A DNA stretch of 64,000 nt from CBDBCU01 sp965203435 (GCA_965203435.1 CBDBCU010000002.1:310001-374000), one strand, 5' to 3'. Counted from the stretch's first letter, positions 15,769 through 24,229 are shown. A program made the numbers and translations. The notes: generated by a model from the sequence alone, not told the origin.

Positions 15769-16652
15769 TGCACGATTTTCAGTTTCATCAGCCGGCAACG
15801 CTGGCGGAGGCTTTGGCCCTACGGGAAACCTACGGCGATGAGGCCCGACTGCTGGCCGGCGGCACCGCGTTAGTGCTGCAAATGAAACAGCGCTTTTCCC
15901 AGCCGGGGCAGATCGTCAGCCTGCGCCGCCTGCCCGGCTTGGCGGCAATAACGGCGGCCGATGACGGCGGCGTCCAGATTGGCGCCCTCTGCACCCAGCG
16001 GCAGGCGGAAATCAGCCCCCTGCTGAGGGAACGGGCGGCGTTGGCGGCCCAAGCCTATCAGCAGGTTGCCACGCCGCGCATCCGCAGTATGGCGACCGTG
16101 GGCGGCGGCTTGGCCCACGGCGACCCTAATCAGGATCCGCCGCCGGCCCTGATAGCCCTGGAGGCCACGGTGGTTTTGACCTCAGCCGGCGGCGAGCGGA
16201 TGGTGCCGGTAGCCGATTTGTTTCAGGATTACTTTGAGACCGATGTACGGCCGGGCGAAATCATCACCGGCCTGATTATCCCGCCGGTACCGGCCGGAGC
16301 GGGAACGGCCTACATAAAATTCCTGCCGCGCACCGCTGACGACTATGCCACGGTGTCGGTAGCCGCCGTTATCACTCCGGACGCCGCCGGCCATTGCCGG
16401 GCGGCCCGCATTGCCTTGGGGTCGGTGGGGTTGACGCCAATCCGCGCCACGGCCGTTGAGGATTTGCTGCGCGGCCAGCCTTTGACGGCGGACAATATCC
16501 GGGCGGCCGCCGCCGCCGTTCCCGCCTTGGTCGACCCGTTGGACGACCATCGGGGTTCGGCGGAATACAAGAGGGAAATGGCGGCGGTGTTCACCCGCCG
16601 GGCGGTGATGCAGGCGGCCGCGGCCGCTTTGCCAAACCGGGAGTTGGGCTGA
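15768..16652 (+). CDS. coxM: Molybdenum hydroxylase FAD-binding subunit (CoxM-like)
   Basis: 294 residues, medium-subunit size. FAD-binding signatures are LLAGGTALVLQMKQ near residue 32 and ATVGGGLAHGDPNQDPPPAL near residue 110, followed by a CO-dehydrogenase flavoprotein C-terminal domain ending RRAVMQAAAAAL. It would take electrons from the 2Fe-2S subunit. Translation is coupled at both ends by TGATG overlaps with coxS-like and coxG-like genes. The molybdopterin-binding large subunit, needed for catalysis, is not encoded in this window. Confidence 0.87.
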   Translation: MHDFQFHQPATLAEALALRETYGDEARLLAGGTALVLQMKQRFSQPGQIVSLRRLPGLAAITAADDGGVQIGALCTQRQAEISPLLRERAALAAQAYQQVATPRIRSMATVGGGLAHGDPNQDPPPALIALEATVVLTSAGGERMVPVADLFQDYFETDVRPGEIITGLIIPPVPAGAGTAYIKFLPRTADDYATVSVAAVITPDAAGHCRAARIALGSVGLTPIRATAVEDLLRGQPLTADNIRAAAAAVPALVDPLDDHRGSAEYKREMAAVFTRRAVMQAAAAALPNRELG

Positions 16653-17119
16653 TGCAGTTGGAAAACCGCTGTCTGGTATCCGCCGACCGCTCGACCGCCT
16701 GGCAGCTGCTTTTAGACCTGCCCCGGGCCGCTGCTTGTATCCCCGGCTTGGGGGAATTGACCGCCGACGGGGAAAACCGCTTTGTGGGGACAATGCAGGC
16801 CCAAGCCGGGCCGTTGCGGGTGAACCTGGCCGGCAGCGTGCAAATCCTGGCCCAGGATGCGGATAAGGGAGTGGCGCAGTTGCTGCTCGAGGCCGCCGAC
16901 CGGCGCTTGGGCGGCTCCGTCCGCGCCAATGTAACCCTGCGCTTGACCGAAACCGCCCCCGGCCAAACGGAACTTACCATCCTATCCGACACCGCCTTTG
17001 GCGGCCGCTTGGCAACCCTGGGCCAGCCCCTAATCCGCCGCAAAGCCGCCGCTACGATAGAGGAGTTTGCCCACAACCTGGGCCAGCTGCTGGGGGAAAG
17101 GGGATTCAAACATGGATAG
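16652..17119 (+). CDS. coxG: CoxG-like SRPBCC protein
   Basis: 155 residues of the carbon monoxide dehydrogenase subunit G family (START/SRPBCC fold). It opens MQLENRCLVSADRSTAWQLL, with the typical P-AAACIPGLGEL and FVGTMQAQAGPLRVNLAG motifs. In CO-oxidising bacteria CoxG anchors or matures the enzyme at the membrane. It overlaps the coxM-like stop. The last residues GFKHG and the TAG stop at 17117-17119 are read from the start of a palindromic repeat, so insertion of that repeat set the present C-terminus. The native tail, which in CoxG carries a membrane-anchoring helix, may have been lost. Confidence 0.82.
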   Translation: MQLENRCLVSADRSTAWQLLLDLPRAAACIPGLGELTADGENRFVGTMQAQAGPLRVNLAGSVQILAQDADKGVAQLLLEAADRRLGGSVRANVTLRLTETAPGQTELTILSDTAFGGRLATLGQPLIRRKAAATIEEFAHNLGQLLGERGFKHG

Positions 17120-17220
17120 ACAGGATAGACAGGATTTTTCTATCTGAATAGAACGGTAATGGCGGTCAATAACCGTTCCCGGCAGATATAGAATCCTGTC
17201 TATCCTGTCTATCCATGTTA
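17111..17220. repeat. 110-bp palindromic element, subfamily 1, full copy
   Basis: Arms CATGGATAGACAGGATAGAC and the complementary right arm ending TATCCATG enclose the core GGCGGTCAATAACCGTTCCC. It contains the stop codon of the coxG-like gene. Confidence 0.85.
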
Positions 17221-17304
17221 ATTCCCCCGTTGCTAAAGGAGCGGTCGGCTGGTTAGAATTAGGGATGAATAGGCCGCCAGCAAATCCCATCCCGGAGGGT
17301 TGCC

Positions 17305-18135
17305 ATGCAGATTGCGCCCCACATCTACAGCGTCCATATTGCCGAAAATCCGGCCACCTTTGGCGCGATGCATCCCGGCGGGACGCAAATTTACTTCGTC
17401 GGCAATCCCCAAGAGCAGATGGTTATGGTGGATGCCGGGGAGCCTTACCGGTCTTGGACGCGGCGGATTTTGGACTACTACGCCGAATTGGGCCATCCCC
17501 GCATTGCCGCCATCCTGATAACCCACGGTCATGGCGACCATATCGGCGGCCTGGATCGGTTGCAGGAGACTTTGGCCTGCCCGGTGCGCTGCCATCCCAA
17601 ACTGGCCCCGGTTCTGGCCGAGCGGCTGGGCGCGGACTGCGTAATTCCTCTGCGTTCCCGGGAATTGATCCCCACCGGCGGCGGCGTTTCCCTGCGCGCC
17701 CTGTTCACTCCGGGGCATGAGGATGACCATATTTGCTACTATCTGCCCGCCGACAAGGCCCTGTTCAGCGGCGACAATATCCTGGGCAATTCGTCCACCA
17801 GCGTCCGCAATCTGACCCAGTATATGGCCTCCCTGGAACTTATGGCCCGGCAGAACCCGACTATCCTTTGTCCGGGGCATGGGCAGGTGATTTATGATGG
17901 GGCCGCCCGCATCCGCTGGTACATTAAGCATCGGCAGGAACGGGAGGCGCAGGTGCTGGCGGCCCTGGCCGATGGCGCGGCTACGGTGGATGGGGTGGTG
18001 TCCGCCGTCTATCCCCGCAACTTGCGGAAAAACCTGCGGCCCGCCGCCGCCCGCAATGTAGCCACCCACCTGGCTAAACTGCAAGCCGAGGGGCGGGTAG
18101 CGGAACAGCCAACCCAATACACGGCAAGGGATTAG
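17305..18135 (+). CDS. MBL-fold hydrolase (LACTB2-like)
   Basis: 276 residues. The metal-binding motif THGHGDH lies near residue 73, followed by TPGHEDDH, SGDN and PGHG, the full set of metallo-beta-lactamase ligands for two zinc ions. The last 70 residues (NVATHLAKLQAEGRV) look like the winged-helix tail of LACTB2-type hydrolases. ATG 17305 follows GGAGG at good spacing. It probably hydrolyses a thioester, lactone or RNA; the subfamily alone does not decide. It lies between a palindromic element and a dRS3-like element, apparently monocistronic. Confidence 0.85.
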   Translation: MQIAPHIYSVHIAENPATFGAMHPGGTQIYFVGNPQEQMVMVDAGEPYRSWTRRILDYYAELGHPRIAAILITHGHGDHIGGLDRLQETLACPVRCHPKLAPVLAERLGADCVIPLRSRELIPTGGGVSLRALFTPGHEDDHICYYLPADKALFSGDNILGNSSTSVRNLTQYMASLELMARQNPTILCPGHGQVIYDGAARIRWYIKHRQEREAQVLAALADGAATVDGVVSAVYPRNLRKNLRPAAARNVATHLAKLQAEGRVAEQPTQYTARD

Positions 18136-18474
18136 GGCAAGGCAATCGCCTATAGCAACCATCCTGCCCGCCCCCTTTACCGTCCCGCCGCCCCTTACCG
18201 TCATTCCCGCGTAAGCGGGAATCCCGACGGTACTGTCTTATGCCGCCGCGGTCTTGGCAAGCCACCGCGAGATTCCCGCTTACGCGGGAATGACGGTAGA
18301 GAGGGCCACGGACAGGCCGATTGCTATACGCAATTGCCGGGCAAATTTCCCCTTTCCCCCTTTAACCGGCCTGCCGGTTTCGGTATAATGGCCGGCAGCG
18401 GATAATCCCGGCGGCCCCAATCGGGGGGCGGAATTATCAATTTTCGGCAGGCAAAACCTGGAGGGAGGATTTAT
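18136..18474. repeat. Gap with dRS3-like element
   Basis: Arms at 18196-18223 and 18269-18300 (TACCGTCATTCCCGCGTAAG and complement) with a core containing GGTACTGTCTTATGCCGC. A TATAAT at 18384-18389 precedes the Rieske gene. No other gene is seen. Confidence 0.75.
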
Positions 18475-18804
18475 ATGGCCGATTCCGATTTTGTCCAAGT
18501 GGCCGCGGTGGGCGAGCTGCCCCCCGGCGATATGAAAGTGGTGGATGTGGGCGAGGAGCAGGTGTTGCTGGTGAATGTGGACGGAGCCGTCCACGCCTGC
18601 GAGGACATCTGCACCCACGCCTACGCTTCCCTGTCCGAGGGCGACCTGGACGGCAATGAAGTGCAGTGTCCCCTGCACGGGGCGGTGTTCAATGTGGTCA
18701 CCGGCAAGGCGTTGACCCCGCCGGCTGTGGACGCCCTCCGCACCTTTGCGGTCCGGGTGGAGGGCGATGCCATTCTGGTCGGCCCGGCCCAGTCTGAGGG
18801 GTAG
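18475..18804 (+). CDS. Rieske [2Fe-2S] ferredoxin
   Basis: 109 residues. The cluster ligands are CEDICTHAY (Cys-x-His, positions about 46-48) and CPLHGAVF (Cys-x2-His, about 65-68), the spacing of soluble Rieske ferredoxins of dioxygenase systems and NirD-like proteins. There is no transmembrane helix, so it is cytoplasmic. It starts at ATG 18475 after GGAGGGAGG. No reductase or oxygenase is adjacent, so its partner is unknown. Confidence 0.88.
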   Translation: MADSDFVQVAAVGELPPGDMKVVDVGEEQVLLVNVDGAVHACEDICTHAYASLSEGDLDGNEVQCPLHGAVFNVVTGKALTPPAVDALRTFAVRVEGDAILVGPAQSEG

Positions 18805-18828
18805 GCCGGCCCGGTTTCCTTATCCGCC

Positions 18829-18994
18829 CGTCCTTCAACCAGTTCAGGATGAGCGGAAAGGGGATCCGCCATCCTTCCCGCGTCTTTTCTACCGTCATTC
18901 CCGCGTAAGCGGGAATCCCGTGGTTGCTTGACAAGTATGCGGCATCATAAGGCAGCGCCGTTCGGGGTTCCCGCTTACGCGGGAATGACGGTAG
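18829..18994. repeat. 28-bp repeat and dRS3-like element
   Basis: A 28-bp repeat at 18829-18858, then a full dRS3-like palindrome at 18889-18994 with the core GTGGTTGCTTGACAAGTATG. These fill the gap before lepB. Confidence 0.8.
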
Positions 18995-19020
18995 GGATGG
19001 CGGGAATGACGGTTTCCACC

Positions 19021-19605
19021 CTACCTAGGCATCCCGAAGTCGGCCAGGGGCCAATAGACCAGCAACACCTGGCCGACGATATTCTCCTCCGGCACTACCC
19101 CCCAATCCCGGGAGTCGTTGCTGTAGCGGCGATTGTCGCCCAGCACGAAATACTCCCCCTCCTCCAAGTAAAAGGGCTCGACATTGTCGGTGTCGTCCAC
19201 TTCCTCTTGCCGATAGGATTCCGGGAAAACGGCCCCGTTCACCAGCACCTGCCCATCCACAATTTCCACTTCATCCCCCGGCGCGCCAATCACCCGCTTG
19301 ACAAAATCTCGTTCCGGATCCTCCGGCGCATGAAAGACGATAACCTCCCGCGGCCGCGGCGGGCGCAGCAACCAGGCCGGCAAATCCGGATCCACGCTCC
19401 AGACCGGCAGGATGCGGGCCAGCCGGGCCAGGTCAACCTGGGTATAAATCAGCTTGTTGACCAGCAGATACTGCTGCCCTTCCAGGGTGGGGGACATACT
19501 GGAGCCCTCCACCCGGAAGTTCTGGATGCTGGCTTGAATCAGGATAAAGGCTACCAGGGCCAGAGCCAGGGCCTCAATAATTTCGCGCAATGCCGCAGTC
19601 ATCAA
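19021..19605 (-). CDS. lepB: Signal peptidase I
   Basis: 194 residues with one N-terminal membrane helix (EALALALVAFILIQASI). The catalytic Ser is in EGSSMSPTLEG and the catalytic Lys in FVKRVIGAPGDEVEI, with the C-terminal box GDNRRYSNDSRDWG. It cleaves signal peptides of exported proteins, of which this window encodes many. The size fits the short Gram-positive/Chloroflexi form with a single anchor. It ends with VYWPLADFGMPR just before repeat DNA. It starts at one of two adjacent Met codons. Confidence 0.92.
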   Translation of the reverse strand: MMTAALREIIEALALALVAFILIQASIQNFRVEGSSMSPTLEGQQYLLVNKLIYTQVDLARLARILPVWSVDPDLPAWLLRPPRPREVIVFHAPEDPERDFVKRVIGAPGDEVEIVDGQVLVNGAVFPESYRQEEVDDTDNVEPFYLEEGEYFVLGDNRRYSNDSRDWGVVPEENIVGQVLLVYWPLADFGMPR

Positions 19606-19704
19606 TCCATCCTAACCGGCGGGTTGGCTATAGAGTAATGCAAAACCGGCCGGATGACAAGGGCCGGAAACCGTCCTTCCCGCGCAAGGGGAGACGGATT
19701 CAAA

Positions 19705-19815
19705 CATGGATAGACAGGATAGACAGGATTTTGGGGTATCGGTATAGAACGGTACTGGCGGTCAATGACCGTTGCCAGCAGATACAAAAATCCTGTCTAT
19801 CCTGTCTATCCATGT
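19705..19815. repeat. 110-bp palindromic element, subfamily 1
   Basis: Arms CATGGATAGACAGGATAGAC and its complement enclose the core CTGGCGGTCAATGACCGTTG, matching the copy at 17.1 kb. Confidence 0.85.
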
Positions 19816-19887
19816 TAATTAAAGAATGGCAAAATAAATTTTTCGAATCCCCCCAACCCCTTTACATTCCCAAAACCTGTGGTATAG

Positions 19888-20832
19888 AATAAAAACAAGT
19901 CAAGGCCGAAATCGCCTTGGCGATTAGGTGGCATCGTTCTTTTCCTGTTGCTGGGCGCCGGGTATGGCATTAGCCAAGCCGCCCGGGCCATCCCCTGGGA
20001 CTGTTCCGACTGGCAAGCCTTTGCCCATGCCGACCGCACCACGGCCATCCTGGAATCCTTGGCGGAGAACCGGGGCAAGACCCTCTACTGCGGCGTCGAC
20101 CAGTCCGACACCTTTGCCAAGGCCGAAACCTGGGAAGCCGGCCGCGACCGCAATGAACGGGATGACACCGTCTATTTCGGGGAACGCGGCAGTTTCCGCG
20201 GTTTCATCGCCGCCCAGGAGGGCTGGCTGACCGACGGAGAATCCGGCATCACCGGCATCAGCATCGACCGCATCTTTGAGTTTCCTAGGGAACCCAAGAA
20301 ACGCCGCCGCAAGCCGCCCAAGCCCAACCTGGTCTATGACCGGGCCTATCCGGACAGTACCCTGAGCGTTCCCGAGGTAACCAGCTCCAACAATCCCGAC
20401 GGCATCCTCACTGGTTATCTGATCGATAACCCGGCTTTCCCGGACCCGCCCAATTATATTCCCAGCCCCCGGGTGTACAGAAATGGGTTTGTTCGCGCTC
20501 TGGCCCTTCCCGCCACTACGAGTACCAACGAGAATACGGCGGAGGACAATGCCCGGCGGGAGTATGTTCCCCCGACCGATGCCCGGGCCGCCGAATGGGC
20601 GTTGACTGGCTCGGGCGACGGCGCTTATGCCACTCTCGAGGTGCCGGGCGGTGCTACGGAGGAATGCCAAGCCCTGGGTTATACCCGGGCCACTAGGGTA
20701 AAGTGGTGGTACCGGGATAGTAATGGGGATGGCGAACCCGACATCCGGGCGGCCCGGGTGAGTACCTCCCCCTATCAGTATCGGGGATTCCGCTATATTC
20801 AATACACCGCCCGCTGCGTAGGCCGCCAGTAG
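19888..20832 (+). CDS. Secreted protein sharing the constant module of the 11-kb gene; start unresolved
   Basis: The frame opens after a TAG at 19885 and reads a basic region (KSRPKSPWRLGG), a hydrophobic core IVLFLLLGAGYGISQA and then RAIPWDCSDWQAFAHAD. No ATG or GTG lies in this frame before the hydrophobic core; the first usable codon is TTG 19948, which would clip the signal peptide. The start may have been lost or frameshifted. Residues up to RIFEFPRE nearly match the 11-kb protein. The remaining 180 residues differ and end YTARCVGRQ with two Cys (EECQALGYT, ARCVG). No family is recognised. It is probably exported and disulphide-bonded. I list the whole open frame; the mature part is well supported. 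Confidence 0.6.
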   Translation, partial: NKNKSRPKSPWRLGGIVLFLLLGAGYGISQAARAIPWDCSDWQAFAHADRTTAILESLAENRGKTLYCGVDQSDTFAKAETWEAGRDRNERDDTVYFGERGSFRGFIAAQEGWLTDGESGITGISIDRIFEFPREPKKRRRKPPKPNLVYDRAYPDSTLSVPEVTSSNNPDGILTGYLIDNPAFPDPPNYIPSPRVYRNGFVRALALPATTSTNENTAEDNARREYVPPTDARAAEWALTGSGDGAYATLEVPGGATEECQALGYTRATRVKWWYRDSNGDGEPDIRAARVSTSPYQYRGFRYIQYTARCVGRQ

Positions 20833-20860
20833 GCGCGGCGGCGGCATCATCCCTCCTGGC

Positions 20861-20914
20861 GGCGCAAAACACCCCCCGGCCGGTGGAATGCCGGCTGGGG
20901 GGTGGTTTTGCGCC
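20861..20914. terminator. Long perfect hairpin after secreted protein gene
   Basis: GGCGCAAAACACCCCCCGGC pairs with its near-complement ending GGTTTTGCGCC at 20914, around a short loop. It sits 29 bp after the stop codon. It has no T tail, so it may be a terminator or a small palindromic element. Confidence 0.5.
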
Positions 20915-20956
20915 GTCCTCTACCGTCCTTCCCGCCCCCCCCCTTTTTATGCCATT

Positions 20957-21123
20957 GCCGGCCGCCCCGCAACCGTCATTCCCGCGTAAGCGGGAATCCG
21001 GCGACGGTTGGGCGGCAAAGGGCTGGTCTTTTAAGTGCCGTCGGGATTCCCGCTTACGCGGGAATGACGGTTGCGGGGCGGCCGGCAAACCCTTTCCGCT
21101 CATCCTGAACTTGTTGAAGGATG
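20957..21123. repeat. dRS3-like element with extended arms, plus 28-bp repeat
   Basis: Besides the usual TCATTCCCGCGTAAGCGGGA arms, the flanking GCCGGCCGCCCCGCAACCG is also inverted on the other side (to 21088). A 28-bp repeat follows at about 21099-21123. Confidence 0.8.
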
Positions 21124-21197
21124 GAAAGGGCGGCGGGAAGGACGGTGAGGGTGGGCGATTTATTTACGCCCATCGCTACTCCGGTGTCCTGAGCCGC

Positions 21198-22097
21198 CTA
21201 ATCCCCCTCCTCGCCGGCCGCGGCGAGGCTGGCCGTTTCCATCAAATGCACGCCCAGGTCTGCGGCTTTCCGGCGTTGCGGCGGCGGGATGATGTAGCCG
21301 ATGACCAGGGCCAAGGACGGGAGGCCGCTGGCCGCCGCCAGGATGTCCGCCCGCTCCCGGGCCCGGTCCAAGTCCTCGTCATGCACCGTCCGGGATATTT
21401 CGATCGCCACATAAACCGGCTGAGCGTTGCCCTCCCGGGCCGCCAGGATGATGTCGGTCTGCATCAGGCGGTCGAACTGAGTCCGGTTAATGCGCCCATC
21501 GTCCAAGGCCGGCTCGAGGAGGTCGAACAACTCCGGGACGGTCGCCGCCAATATGCTTTTCAGCACCCGGGGCCGGCGTATGCCCAGGGGAGTGCAGACC
21601 ATCCCGGCGATATTGGCGTGGATTTTCCGCTCCAGCTCCGCGCCCTGCAAGCGGCCTACCGTTCCCGCCAAGCTACCTACCGTGCCTTGCAAGCTGCCTA
21701 CCGTGCCCTCCAAGCGGCGCAAGCCGACTTTCAGCTCGGCCGTGTCGGCTTTCACCTCGGCCATATCCGTTTCCAGCCGGGTCAGCCGTTCCGCAAAGAC
21801 CCGGTTGATTTCCCTCTGCTCGGCGATGAACTCCTCCAGCCGGGCAGTCAGCTGAGCAACTTGCTCGGTCAGCCGAGATACTTGGGCGGTCAGCTGGGCC
21901 AGCTGCTCGGCGACGCTCCGGTTGGTTTCCGTCTGCTGGGCAATAAACTCCTCCAGCCGGACGGTCAGCTGGGCCAGCTTTTCCGGCATTTCCAGCAGTT
22001 CCTTGCTCAAAAGCACCGAGCGCAGGGTTTCGGCCCATTCGGGCTGTTCCCGCAAAATCTTTACCAGGTCGGCAATGTCGGCGACGGCAGTAGTCAT
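21198..22097 (-). CDS. Coiled-coil protein with PD-(D/E)XK-like C-terminal domain, copy 1
   Basis: 299 residues. The first 150 are heptad-rich coiled coil (LTVRLEEFIAQQTETNR, AQLTARLEEFIAEQREINR, then GTVGSLQ repeated three times). The rest contains TDIILAAREG...VYVAIEIS, a D-x(n)-E-x-S arrangement like PD-(D/E)XK nuclease-fold proteins, and ends with RARERADILAAASG and GYIIPPPQRRKAADLGV. It is a close paralogue of the protein at 61.3 kb, and the promoter and leader are conserved between them. Both stand as single genes. The role is unknown; a coiled coil plus nuclease-like core could act on DNA or as a structural scaffold. Confidence 0.72.
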   Translation of the reverse strand: MTTAVADIADLVKILREQPEWAETLRSVLLSKELLEMPEKLAQLTVRLEEFIAQQTETNRSVAEQLAQLTAQVSRLTEQVAQLTARLEEFIAEQREINRVFAERLTRLETDMAEVKADTAELKVGLRRLEGTVGSLQGTVGSLAGTVGRLQGAELERKIHANIAGMVCTPLGIRRPRVLKSILAATVPELFDLLEPALDDGRINRTQFDRLMQTDIILAAREGNAQPVYVAIEISRTVHDEDLDRARERADILAAASGLPSLALVIGYIIPPPQRRKAADLGVHLMETASLAAAGEEGD

Positions 22098-22119
22098 AGT
22101 GGCTCACCTCTTATCCGGC

Positions 22120-22148
22120 ATTATAACCGCTGCGGAGGCTTTTGTCAC
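22120..22148 (-). promoter_or_regulatory. Promoter of coiled-coil gene copy 1
   Basis: On the minus strand GTGACA, a 17-bp spacer and TATAAT, then a leader GCCGGATAAGAGGTGAGCC to the ATG. Nearly the same arrangement precedes copy 2. Confidence 0.7.
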
Positions 22149-22270
22149 CTAGCAGCGCCGCGGATTTCCGGATTCCTTTTTCCCGGAAAGGACTGTAAAG
22201 CGGCCGGCGCAGGAAATCCGCCCGCCAAAGCGCTAAACTATATCCCGACCATCCCTTGCTGGCGGTGCTT

Positions 22271-24109
22271 ATGTTGCGGCGGAAAGTCCCCGGGCCGGCG
22301 CTGTTCCTATCCTTGACCTTGTCCCTGATTGCCTTGACCGCCCTGTTCCCGGCGGCGGTCTATGCCCATGGGTTCGGGGAGCGGTATGACCTGCCGCTGC
22401 CCTTGGGCTATTTTGCCATCGGCGGCGGGTTGGCGGTAATCCTGTCCTTTGCGGTTATCGGGTTTTTTGTGGGGGCCACGGCGGCGGATGGCGGCTATCC
22501 CCGGCTCAACCTGTTCCGCGGGCGGCCATTGCGGATCCTGCTGACCGGGCCGGTCTATGGGCTGCTGCGGACGGCGGCCCTGTTCCTCTTTCTGCTGGTC
22601 ATCGCCACCGGCCTGTTCGGAACGCAACGGCCGGTGAACAACCTAACCCCCACTTTCGTCTGGATTATCTGGTGGGTGGGAATGGGCTTTGCCGTAGCCC
22701 TACTGGGCAACCTGTGGCAGGTCGTCAATCCCTGGAAAACTATCTATGACCTGGCGGAAACGATTTATCGCCGCTTTAAGCCGCAAGGGGAGTTGGACGG
22801 CGGGCGGAATTACCCGGAAAGCTGGGGCGTCTGGCCGGCCGTAATCCTGTTTTTTGCCTTTGCTTGGATTGAGAACGCTTTGCCCGAGGCGGCCGCGCCG
22901 GCTCTGCTGGCCGGATTGATTATCGCCTACAGCATCCTGACCCTGGGCGGGATGTATCTGTTCGGCCCGCAGCAATGGCTGCGGCAGGGCGAGGTTTTTT
23001 CGGTAATCTACGGCATCCTAACCCGCTTTGCCGTTACCGAGGTACGGGCGGTGGACCCGGATTTGTGCCGGGAGTGTAATGCGCCGCAGTGCCGGGTTAA
23101 GGCGGGGGATTTCATCCTTCAACAAGTTCAGGATGAGCGGGGGGATATGCCGCCGGCTCAGGATGTCCCTCAACAAGTTCGGGATGAGTGGGGGGATGGG
23201 CCGGCAGTTCGGGATGTCCTTCAACAAGTTCAGGATGAGCGGGGGGATGAGCCGGCAGTTCGGGATGTCCCTCAACAAGTTCGGGATGAGCGGGGGGATG
23301 AGCCGGCAGTTCAGGATGTCCCTCAACAAGTTCGGGATGAGCGGGATGGTAGGGATGGCGGCGGGTGCGTGGATTGCTACGAATGTTTTGAGTTGGCCGA
23401 GGTGCGGGAGTTGAACCTGCGGCCGCCGGCGATCGGCTTGAATCGGCCGGGCCACGGCAATGGGATAATCGTTCCCGGAATGACCGCCCTTACCCTGCTG
23501 CTGCTGGCCACGGTTACTTTTGACGGGTTCAGCGATACGCCGGAATGGGCGGCGGTGTTGGGGTTCTTTCTGGAACGGACGCCGGCCCTGACTTCTCCCT
23601 ATTTCAACGGGCTGGTTATTGCCAACACTGCCGGCTTGCTGGCTTGCCCCCTGCTCTTTGCCGCCCTGTATCGCGGCGTGGCCGGGCTGATGCGGCGGGC
23701 GGCGGGCAATAGCGGCCCGGAGGCCGGCCCTCTAATGGCCGCCTTTGTCTTTTCCCTGGTGCCGATTGCCCTGGCTTACCACTTTGCCCACTACCTGGGC
23801 TTTCTGCTGATTCAGGGGCAACTGATTATCCCTCTGGCCTCGGATCCTTTTGGCTACGGCTGGGATTTGTTCGGAGGAGCCGGCTATGGGGTGAACATTG
23901 CCATCACAAACGCCCGGTTCATCTGGTTTTTTGCCTTGACGATTATCGTCGCGGGCCACATCATCGCAGTCTATCTGGCCCATTTGCGGGCCGGGGAAAT
24001 CTATCGGACGCGCAACGCCGCCCTGAAAAGCCAGTTTCCGATGCTGGCCCTGATGGTATTCTACACGGTAGCCAGCCTGTGGATTATCTCCCGCCCCATA
24101 ACGGAGTAG
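22271..24109 (+). CDS. Polytopic membrane protein (type often annotated fenitrothion hydrolase)
   Basis: 612 residues with roughly ten to twelve membrane helices. It opens with a signal-like segment ending AVYAHGFGERYDLPLPLGYF, characteristic of a bacterial integral-membrane family frequently labelled fenitrothion hydrolase in actinobacterial genomes; I do not consider that enzyme activity established. Helices flank a soluble loop with CRECNAPQCRVKAG and later CVDCYECFEL, a Cys-rich site that could bind metal. Between these two Cys groups about 80 residues are translated repeat DNA (see separate entry). I prefer ATG 22271 to the TTG at 22256. It is followed directly by a palindromic element. 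Confidence 0.7.
   Translation: MLRRKVPGPALFLSLTLSLIALTALFPAAVYAHGFGERYDLPLPLGYFAIGGGLAVILSFAVIGFFVGATAADGGYPRLNLFRGRPLRILLTGPVYGLLRTAALFLFLLVIATGLFGTQRPVNNLTPTFVWIIWWVGMGFAVALLGNLWQVVNPWKTIYDLAETIYRRFKPQGELDGGRNYPESWGVWPAVILFFAFAWIENALPEAAAPALLAGLIIAYSILTLGGMYLFGPQQWLRQGEVFSVIYGILTRFAVTEVRAVDPDLCRECNAPQCRVKAGDFILQQVQDERGDMPPAQDVPQQVRDEWGDGPAVRDVLQQVQDERGDEPAVRDVPQQVRDERGDEPAVQDVPQQVRDERDGRDGGGCVDCYECFELAEVRELNLRPPAIGLNRPGHGNGIIVPGMTALTLLLLATVTFDGFSDTPEWAAVLGFFLERTPALTSPYFNGLVIANTAGLLACPLLFAALYRGVAGLMRRAAGNSGPEAGPLMAAFVFSLVPIALAYHFAHYLGFLLIQGQLIIPLASDPFGYGWDLFGGAGYGVNIAITNARFIWFFALTIIVAGHIIAVYLAHLRAGEIYRTRNAALKSQFPMLALMVFYTVASLWIISRPITE
23110..23345 (+). repeat. 28-bp repeat array translated within the membrane protein
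   Basis: About five units of CTTCAACAAGTTCAGGATGA with GCGGGGGGATG spacers, read in frame as LQQVQDERGD and PQQVRDERGDEPAVRDV. The period is about 48-51 bp. The unit is the same repeat found between genes across the window. Confidence 0.85.
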
Positions 24110-24114
24110 AATTA

Positions 24115-24229
24115 ACATGGATAGACAGGATAGACAGGATTATATCGTCCGCTAATCAGGATTCTGCCGGTAAGGAAAGAATCTGACTCAGCAGATAGAA
24201 AAATCCGGTTAATCCTGTCTATCCATGTT
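24115..24229. repeat. 110-bp palindromic element, subfamily 2
   Basis: Arms ACATGGATAGACAGGATAGA and its complement enclose a different core, CAGGATTCTGCCGGTAAGGA, shared with the 34.5- and 40.1-kb copies. Confidence 0.85.

Noticed and set aside
19928..20230. Alternative GTG-started frame MASFFSCCWAPG
   Set aside because: It is out of frame with the conserved module shared with the 11-kb gene and ends as low-complexity Pro/Ser/Arg sequence.
23110..23345. Possible CRISPR array
   Set aside because: The unit also occurs singly across the window, spacers are near-identical, and the array is in frame inside a protein; there are no cas genes.
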